A stretch of DNA of 12,242 nt. Origin: Verrucomicrobiota bacterium (GTDB lineage Bacteria > Verrucomicrobiota > Verrucomicrobiia > Limisphaerales > UBA11358). The stretch is from NCBI GenBank assembly GCA_026225155.1, contig JAMFSG010000011.1:1-12242 (forward strand), given 5' to 3'. This document shows positions 6,544 to 12,242 of this stretch, one piece after another. A program made the translations under genes and the position numbers. Numbering within the stretch: position 1 is the stretch's first letter; every line of letters begins with the position of its first letter. Under the pieces are notes generated by a model, which worked only from the letters and a program-made list of their open reading frames with translations, did no database searches and had not been told where the DNA came from.

Positions 6544-7808
6544 GGATTCAAAAGACGATTTCGCAAGCCGGCAGAAAATTCCACGATTTCAGTTTCGCTC
6601 AAAACCGTTTTGGCGTGAACGATGGTGACGCGCAGTTCGCCTCGAAAATAATAAAAAATCACACCGAGTCCCGGCGACGGCGTGACGGCGGCGGCATGTG
6701 TGAAATTTTCCACCGGCACACCAAGAAAATTTTCCAGCTTCGGATTGACGGCGGCGGTGTCGCCAAAAAAGATCGAACAGATTTCGCCTTTCAATCCGTG
6801 CTTCAAAACTTTCATGTAAATCGGCAGCGGCAAAAAACTGAACAGTTCCGAAAGTTTGCGACCGTAACTGACAGAATTTTCGCGCAGTCCTTGCATCGCC
6901 TGTGTTTTCAAAGTCGCGACGGCGCGTTCCGCCGATTCCAAATCCGCCGGCAAAAATTGCACCATCAGCATGTCCACTTGGTTGCTGAATAGCGGTTCAA
7001 TTTTTCCCTTTGGCCGCAAACCGACCGGCATCGGCAAAATATAGCTCTTCGTCGCCGCACCGATTTTTTGATGCAAGCGATGCAATTCCAGCGCGGCGGC
7101 AACGGCGTGAAATTGTGCGTCGCCCAAAATGCCGCAAAGTTTTGCACCGTTCGCGCGGATGAGTTTGGTTTCTTCGATGGAAAATTTTTCGACGCGATAA
7201 TTCAACTCGCGCGGCGCATTGGGAAAACGTGTTTTTAATGCGCGCGGCTGTTGCTCGCAAAATTTGTCGAGCTGCTCGACGGATTTTTTCATCAAGTCCA
7301 ACCGCTCTGGCCATTTTTTCGGTGCGCCGGGCGGCTGCGGATTTGATTTGGGCAAAACGATTTTTTCGTCGCTGACGGCGGTGAGAAAATGTTCGGCTGC
7401 GGTTGCGTCCATCAGCAAATGCGTCCAAGTAAAAATTAAATCGGTTTTGCCATCAGCGCGTTCGATCAGATCGAATCGCATCAATTCGCCGTTTTTGGTT
7501 TGCAGCGATTCGTTGAAAAGTTTTTCGCGCAAGTTTGATTCGCCGACGTGGACGCGAACGGAAATTACATTTTTAATGTTCGCCGGAATTTTCCATTTTG
7601 GTCGGAAAATTTTTCCGACACGCGCGTTCAGAATTGGAAATTCATTTTGCAACGCGGCCAAACGTGTTCGCAAAACGTCGGCGGAAATCTTTCCGGCGAG
7701 TTCGAGGATGATCTGGCATTGATTGCCGGCGAAACCGTGGCGGCGCAGTTCGTAGTCGAACCCGCGCATGAGCTGGTCCGAACCATTGAGCGCCACGCTA
7801 TTTTTCAT
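6540..7808 (-). CDS. Condensation-domain-like acyltransferase, paralogue B
   Basis: This 422-residue protein is a clear paralogue of the gene at 1901-3169, with roughly half its residues identical by eye and the same length. The catalytic motif is again single-His HxxxDA (H130, D134, in FTWTHLLMDA). Shared blocks include GSDQLMRGFDYELRR, FPILNARVGKIF, KNGELMRFDLIE, EPLFSNQ, GEICSIFFGDTAAVNP, SPGLGVIFYYFRGEL and the terminal RLLNP. It probably transfers an acyl or aroyl group from the ACP encoded just upstream to a hydroxyl or amine. Its ATG (7808) lies inside the end of the ACP gene, an 11-base overlap. Its own stop overlaps the FAD oxidoreductase start. These overlaps make a functional ACP-condensation-flavoprotein unit very likely. 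No adenylation or thiolation domain is fused, unlike in typical NRPS modules. Confidence 0.86.
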   Translation of the reverse strand: MKNSVALNGSDQLMRGFDYELRRHGFAGNQCQIILELAGKISADVLRTRLAALQNEFPILNARVGKIFRPKWKIPANIKNVISVRVHVGESNLREKLFNESLQTKNGELMRFDLIERADGKTDLIFTWTHLLMDATAAEHFLTAVSDEKIVLPKSNPQPPGAPKKWPERLDLMKKSVEQLDKFCEQQPRALKTRFPNAPRELNYRVEKFSIEETKLIRANGAKLCGILGDAQFHAVAAALELHRLHQKIGAATKSYILPMPVGLRPKGKIEPLFSNQVDMLMVQFLPADLESAERAVATLKTQAMQGLRENSVSYGRKLSELFSFLPLPIYMKVLKHGLKGEICSIFFGDTAAVNPKLENFLGVPVENFTHAAAVTPSPGLGVIFYYFRGELRVTIVHAKTVLSETEIVEFSAGLRNRLLNP

Positions 7809-8052
7809 TCAGGATGCGGGCGACGGTCGCGGCGAGCGCACGGGTATTGGCGAGCGCCTCGTTCGTGATTTCGCTTTCGGGAATCGTCTTGCCGAATTTC
7901 GTTTCGCAATACAACAGCGTTTTCACGAGCGACATGGAATCAAAACCCGCGCCGACGAGATCGGTTTCGGGCGTGAGATTAGTGTCGGGTGAAAAAATGT
8001 CGCGGCGCAAAAACGCGAGCAGTTCGGTTTCGATTTCGGATGGTTGGATCAT
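7798..8052 (-). CDS. Acyl carrier protein
   Basis: This 84-residue protein has the acyl/peptidyl carrier fold size and the phosphopantetheine site DLVGAGFDSMSLV, with attachment serine S39 (DSM in place of the common DSL). An acidic helix I and a conserved hydrophobic pattern after the serine (LLYCETKFGKTIP) support the call. It should carry the activated acyl or aryl group as a thioester for the ligase at 8144-9541, the condensation-like proteins and possibly the halogenase. A TTG-initiated frame from 8085 would add 11 residues read from repeat DNA. ATG 8052 is preferred and fits family length. It overlaps the next gene by 11 bases. It is a specialised carrier rather than the housekeeping fatty-acid ACP, judging by neighbours and the DSM motif. 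Confidence 0.9.
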   Translation of the reverse strand: MIQPSEIETELLAFLRRDIFSPDTNLTPETDLVGAGFDSMSLVKTLLYCETKFGKTIPESEITNEALANTRALAATVARILNEK

Positions 8053-8078
8053 TTTGGTAACGGCTTCAAATTTTACTG

Positions 8079-8140
8079 GCCGCAAAAAGTCGCAGAAGTC
8101 GCAAAAGAAATTTTATTGCGTCTTTTGTGCTTTTTGCGGC
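8079..8140. repeat. Long hairpin of CGCAAAA-type repeats between ligase and ACP genes
   Basis: GCCGCAAAAAG (8079-8089) pairs perfectly with CTTTTTGCGGC (8130-8140). The pairing extends inward with a few mismatches and one bulge through GTCGCAGAAGTCGCAA. The left arm has a 9-base period (GTCGCAAAA-like units). It fills most of the 91-base gap between the ligase stop and the ACP start, so in the minus-strand transcript it would form a strong stem. It might cap the ACP message or stall transcription after the ligase gene, or be a dispersed repeat. Confidence 0.8.
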
Positions 8141-8143
8141 TAA

Positions 8144-9541
8144 TCAAACGGTGGCCACGCGGCGAATTTTGCCAGTAACCGGCGTGCGCGGCAATGCCGG
8201 AACGACGTGAAACCGCATCGGAATTTTGTAGGACGCCAGATGTTCGCGGCAAAAGTGCGAAAGATTTTCGATGCTCGCATTTTCAGCGGACAAAACAATC
8301 TCGGCCTCGACGATTTCGCCATACGACGGATGCGCGCGGCCGAACACACGCGATTCGCGGATGGACGGATGGCGATCCAAAATCGCCTCGACTTCTTCGG
8401 GGAAAATTTTCCGACCGGCGAGATTGATGACGGCGGTTTTGCGCGAGAGCAAAAATAAAAATCCGTCGGCGTCAAATTTTCCGAGGTCGCCGGTGATGAA
8501 CCAGCCGTCGCGTAAAATGTTTTCGCGCGACTGCCACGGCGCGGCATAGGCATCGCAAATGCCCGGACCGGAAACGGCGATTTCGCCGACGCCGTTTTCA
8601 TCGGGCGAAAGAATTTTCACCTGAAATTCTGAAATCGGTTTGCCGACGGAATTCCAGCGCTGCAACGGATCGTCGGAATTGAGCGCGACGAGGCCGAGTT
8701 CGATGATGCCGAGCGCGGGCAAAAGCGGTTTGCCGAAGCGTTTGAAAAATTGTTCCGCAACGTCTTGCGGCAACGCGCAGGTCGTGGAAACCGCGAGGCG
8801 GACGCTTTCAATTTTTGCACCCGAAGCATCGCCCGCGAGCAGCGAAAAATGAAATGGCGCGGCGTAAAGAACGGTTCCGCGCCACTTGTTCGTCGCTTCG
8901 AGAAATGGTTTGGCCGTGACGTGGCGCGCGAGCACGGTCGTCGCGCCGGCGTTCAGATACAAAACGATCGTGATGAGAAAATGATGCGCCATCGGCAGGC
9001 ACCAAATCACGATGTCGGTTTCGTTAATTTGAAAGGCTTTGTTCGCGGCGGTGACGCGATCGCGGATGGTTTCATGCGTGAGCACAACGCCTTTGCGCGC
9101 GTTGGTCGTGCCGGACGTAAAACGGATGAACGCGATATTCAGGCCGTGATTATTGGGCGAAGTTGCGAGCGCTAATTTGGAAACGAAGATTTCCAGCGTG
9201 AGCGGTTCACTTTGCGCGAGCGGTTTTTGGCTCAAGATGACGGACAATTCCATCACCGTCGCGATTTCATTCAATTCTTCCGGCGGACATTCCGTCGGCA
9301 CGGGCACGACGACGAAATCATTTTTCCAGAGCGCGTAAGTCAGCGCGACGTAATTCACCGAGTTCGGAAAACAAAGCCCGACGCGTGAACCGGCGAGCAG
9401 TTGCAGCGATTTAATTTTTTCCGCGAACGAATCAATTTTCTGCGCGAGCGCGGCGTAGGAAATTTCCGCGTCGTTTTCAACGAACACAGTTTTTTGCGGC
9501 CTGCGGCGGACGGAATTTTCGAGCAGCTCGGTCAGATTCAC
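8144..9541 (-). CDS. AMP-dependent acyl/aryl ligase
   Basis: This 465-residue protein is an ANL-superfamily adenylating enzyme of the long type. Motifs are the phosphate loop FTSGTTNARKGV (about 141-152), WFITGDLGKFDADGFLFLLSRK near residue 350 (ATP ribose-binding Asp and hinge), NLAGRKIFPEEVE and the catalytic C-terminal lysine in VTGKIRR (K458). The usual YGxTE motif is replaced by LGIIELG, which is divergent. It likely activates a carboxylic acid and loads it onto the ACP encoded 91 bases downstream. Similar free-standing ligases prime aryl polyene pathways. A TTG start at 9568 would add nine residues derived from repeat DNA. The GTG at 9541 gives MNLTELLENSVRRRPQKTV, the usual start for this family. 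The substrate is unknown. Confidence 0.87.
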   Translation of the reverse strand: MNLTELLENSVRRRPQKTVFVENDAEISYAALAQKIDSFAEKIKSLQLLAGSRVGLCFPNSVNYVALTYALWKNDFVVVPVPTECPPEELNEIATVMELSVILSQKPLAQSEPLTLEIFVSKLALATSPNNHGLNIAFIRFTSGTTNARKGVVLTHETIRDRVTAANKAFQINETDIVIWCLPMAHHFLITIVLYLNAGATTVLARHVTAKPFLEATNKWRGTVLYAAPFHFSLLAGDASGAKIESVRLAVSTTCALPQDVAEQFFKRFGKPLLPALGIIELGLVALNSDDPLQRWNSVGKPISEFQVKILSPDENGVGEIAVSGPGICDAYAAPWQSRENILRDGWFITGDLGKFDADGFLFLLSRKTAVINLAGRKIFPEEVEAILDRHPSIRESRVFGRAHPSYGEIVEAEIVLSAENASIENLSHFCREHLASYKIPMRFHVVPALPRTPVTGKIRRVATV

Positions 9542-9552
9542 GCGCCAATTCT

Positions 9553-9578
9553 CACGCAAAGCCGCCAAGTCGCAAAGT
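9553..9578. repeat. Short periodic CGCAAAG-type repeat before the ligase start
   Basis: Units CGCAAAG, CGCCAAG and CGCAAAG recur with 8-9 base spacing. They resemble the left arm of the hairpin at 8079-8140. The repeat lies just upstream of the ligase GTG start in the 79-base gap after the transporter gene, and would be translated only if the TTG at 9568 were used. It contains no convincing stem of its own. Confidence 0.55.
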
Positions 9579-9620
9579 CAATTTTTACGACGATTTTTTT
9601 CCGCGAACGACGGGAAGTTT

Positions 9621-11012
9621 TTAATGTCCGCCGCTGGTTTTCACGCCGTGAAGCGATTCGGCATTGCTGAATTTTGGCCAGGCGTAGGCGTAAAATGCGA
9701 CGAACGCAAAACACGCTGCCGGCACGATGAATCCGTGACACATGTCATATTTGTCCGCGATCGCGCCCATCAATTTCGGCAACAGCGCGCCGCCCATAAT
9801 CGCCATCACGATGAAAGCGGACGCTTTCTTGGTTTTGTCGCCGAGACCAAAAATGCCCAGCGCAAAAATCGTCGGGAACATGATGGACATGAAAAAATAA
9901 CTCGCGAAAACGCTGAATACAGAAACCCAACCGAAGTTCGCAAAAATCAGCAGGCAGCAAACGACATTCAATATGCCGTAAAGACCGAGGACTTTGTGCG
10001 CGGAAAATTTCTTGAGCAAACCCGCACCGCTGATCCGTCCGAGCAAAAAGCAGATGAACGCCGCGGAAGCCAACGTCGCCGCGCCCGCATCGCTGACGTG
10101 CAATTTTCCATCCGCGCCGGTTTCAAACAGCGATTTCAAAATGCCGTTGCCCCAGCTTTCGGGAATTTGCGGCAACATTGTAAATCCGGTTTTTTTGTCC
10201 ACCGTCATGCTGTTGATGAAAAAACCGAAGATGCCCGCCTGCGCGGCGACGTAGAAAAATTGCGCCGCCACGCCCATTAAAAAATGCGGACGCTTCAAAA
10301 GTGAATGCGAGACGTTTGGCGTTTTGTCATCGAGTTGAAAATCGTCTTCGTTTTTGATGTCCGGCACGTAAGCCATTTTGAAAATCACCGCGAGCACGAG
10401 CACGATGATCGCCACGGCGACGTAAGGCACATATATCTGCGGATTTTTGGAATAGAAATATTGCGCGCCGATGATCGGGCCGAAAATCCATCCGACGCCG
10501 TTGCACGATTGCGCGAGGTTGATGCGCGTAGCCGCGTAACGCGGTGGGCCGAGCACGGTGGTGTAGGGATTGGCGACCGTTTCCAAAAAAGTGAGACCGG
10601 CGGCGATCGCGCAAACACCAAGAAGATACGCGACGAAAGCCGTATTCGCTGAAGTTTTGCCCGCTTCGGACAATGTTTGAATATGCGTGGCGGGCAAAAA
10701 CCAAAAGCCGCCGATGGCCACCAGCAAAAGTCCGGCGATGATGCCGCCTTTCCAACCCCATCTGCGCGCGAGCCAGCCGGCGGGCAGCGCCATCAAAAAG
10801 TAGCCGAGATAATGTGCGAACTGGACATTCGCCGACTCGGCTTTCGTGAGGTTCAGCTCGTTCTGAAAATGTTTGTCCATCACGTCAATCATCCCGTTGC
10901 ACAATCCCCACAACAGAAACAACGAGCTGACGAGGGCAAACGTGAAAATCATGTTCTTACCGTCAGGCAAACGGAACAAGCCGGTTTGGGTTGGAGAATT
11001 GGGCGCGCTCAT
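9621..11012 (-). CDS. FucP/GluP-type sugar MFS transporter
   Basis: This 463-residue membrane protein has about twelve hydrophobic segments and belongs to the fucose:H+ symporter family of the major facilitator superfamily. Marks include FLLWGLCNGMIDVMDKHFQ in the first helix (charged residues at the proton/substrate site), the RRWGWKGG loop and FLETVANPYTTVLGPP followed by NLAQSCNGVGW, which closely match the FucP signature carrying its proton-coupling Glu. It should import a neutral sugar such as fucose, galactose or glucose with protons. A longer frame to 11069 exists, but ATG 11012 (MSAPNSPTQTGLFRLPDGKN) leaves the usual short cytosolic tail. It lies 79 bases upstream of the ligase gene on the same strand, so cotranscription is possible but not shown. 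A link to metabolite export would be unusual for this family. Confidence 0.88.
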   Translation of the reverse strand: MSAPNSPTQTGLFRLPDGKNMIFTFALVSSLFLLWGLCNGMIDVMDKHFQNELNLTKAESANVQFAHYLGYFLMALPAGWLARRWGWKGGIIAGLLLVAIGGFWFLPATHIQTLSEAGKTSANTAFVAYLLGVCAIAAGLTFLETVANPYTTVLGPPRYAATRINLAQSCNGVGWIFGPIIGAQYFYSKNPQIYVPYVAVAIIVLVLAVIFKMAYVPDIKNEDDFQLDDKTPNVSHSLLKRPHFLMGVAAQFFYVAAQAGIFGFFINSMTVDKKTGFTMLPQIPESWGNGILKSLFETGADGKLHVSDAGAATLASAAFICFLLGRISGAGLLKKFSAHKVLGLYGILNVVCCLLIFANFGWVSVFSVFASYFFMSIMFPTIFALGIFGLGDKTKKASAFIVMAIMGGALLPKLMGAIADKYDMCHGFIVPAACFAFVAFYAYAWPKFSNAESLHGVKTSGGH

Positions 11013-11034
11013 ATTGGTGGTGGAATTTCGTGGG

Positions 11035-11062
11035 ATTCTTAAGAAATGTCCGCGCACGTCAA
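11035..11062 (-). promoter_or_regulatory. Possible sigma-70-type promoter for the MFS transporter
   Basis: On the minus strand TTGACG (11062-11057) is separated by 16 bases from AAGAAT (11040-11035). The -35 box matches five of six consensus positions and the -10 box four of six. The predicted start would be about 15 bases before the ATG at 11012. It lies in the divergent gap shared with the UDG gene. Confidence 0.35.
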
Positions 11063-11160
11063 GTTTCAATTTTATTTTGCGCCGCGAACGAATATCCGGT
11101 GCGCGAGATTGTGAGCAAATATTTTTTGGTGCTTCGCGCCGCGACCGCTACGATGACGGC

Positions 11161-12105
<945 letters not shown>

Positions 12106-12133
12106 AAGTTTTTTTAGACGGAATTTTCAAAAT

Positions 12134-12156
12134 AGAATTTTGCTCGTGAAAATTCT
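12134..12156. other. AT-rich inverted repeat after the UDG gene
   Basis: AGAATTTT (12134-12141) pairs perfectly with AAAATTCT (12149-12156) across seven bases. GAATTTTC at 12121-12128 could pair with the same right arm instead. There is no T-run after the stem, so it is a weak terminator candidate at best. It might equally be an operator for the gene starting at 12196. Confidence 0.4.
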
Positions 12157-12195
12157 GTTCATTCCACCTTTCGTTTCCGCTATAAACCACGCGCC

Positions 12196-12242
12196 ATGTT
12201 GAAACAATTGATTGATTGGTATTCCGGCGTGCTCGACCAATG
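12196..12242 (+). CDS. Start of an unidentified gene cut by the window edge
   Basis: An ATG at 12196 opens a frame of 15 complete codons, MLKQLIDWYSGVLDQ, before the window ends. It follows the UDG gene after 90 bases on the same strand. The amphipathic start resembles the N-terminus of DedA/VTT-type membrane proteins, but 15 residues are too few to decide. No Shine-Dalgarno sequence is seen, which matches the rest of the window. Confidence 0.45.
   Translation, partial: MLKQLIDWYSGVLDQ

Noticed and set aside
10873..11160. Long N-terminal extension of the UDG frame
   Set aside because: It overlaps the start of the divergent transporter gene and its translation shows no pattern; ATG 11161 gives a natural N-terminus.

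Overview
The window reads as a chromosomal piece of a Verrucomicrobiota-type bacterium. This rests on inference: GC-rich codons mixed with A/T runs, almost no Shine-Dalgarno sequences before starts, many short palindromic intergenic repeats, and a family 4 uracil-DNA glycosylase with a long N-terminal extension. No rRNA, tRNA, CRISPR array or transposase gene was seen.

Layout. Positions 1-3169 form a minus-strand block: a condensation-domain-like acyltransferase, a phenylacetate-CoA-ligase-like adenylating enzyme and a family 2 glycosyltransferase that runs off the left edge. A flavin-dependent halogenase lies at 3346-4596 on the plus strand. It is followed by a small unknown minus-strand ORF (4721-5002) and a 280-base mosaic of palindromes (5101-5381). 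Positions 5410-9541 form a second minus-strand block: an AMP-ligase, an acyl carrier protein, a second condensation-like protein and an FAD-dependent oxidoreductase, with overlapping reading frames. A FucP-type sugar MFS transporter (9621-11012, minus) and a divergent uracil-DNA glycosylase (11161-12105, plus) follow. The first 15 codons of another gene close the window.

Working together (inference). An ACP, two adenylating enzymes, two paralogous HxxxDA condensation-like proteins, a halogenase, a flavoprotein and a glycosyltransferase look like the activation and tailoring part of a specialised-metabolite cluster. GT2, AMP-ligase and ACP genes, sometimes with a halogenase, are known from aryl polyene, xanthomonadin and flexirubin pigment loci. 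However, no ketosynthase, ketoreductase, dehydratase or thioesterase is present here. Either those genes lie beyond the left edge, or this is a compact pathway that joins ready-made acyl or aryl acids through free-standing condensation-like enzymes. The MFS transporter and UDG are probably ordinary flanking genes.

A second theme is short palindromic or periodic repeats at nearly every gene boundary. At least two genes (FAD oxidoreductase and UDG) also appear to carry intergenic-type repeats inside their coding frames.
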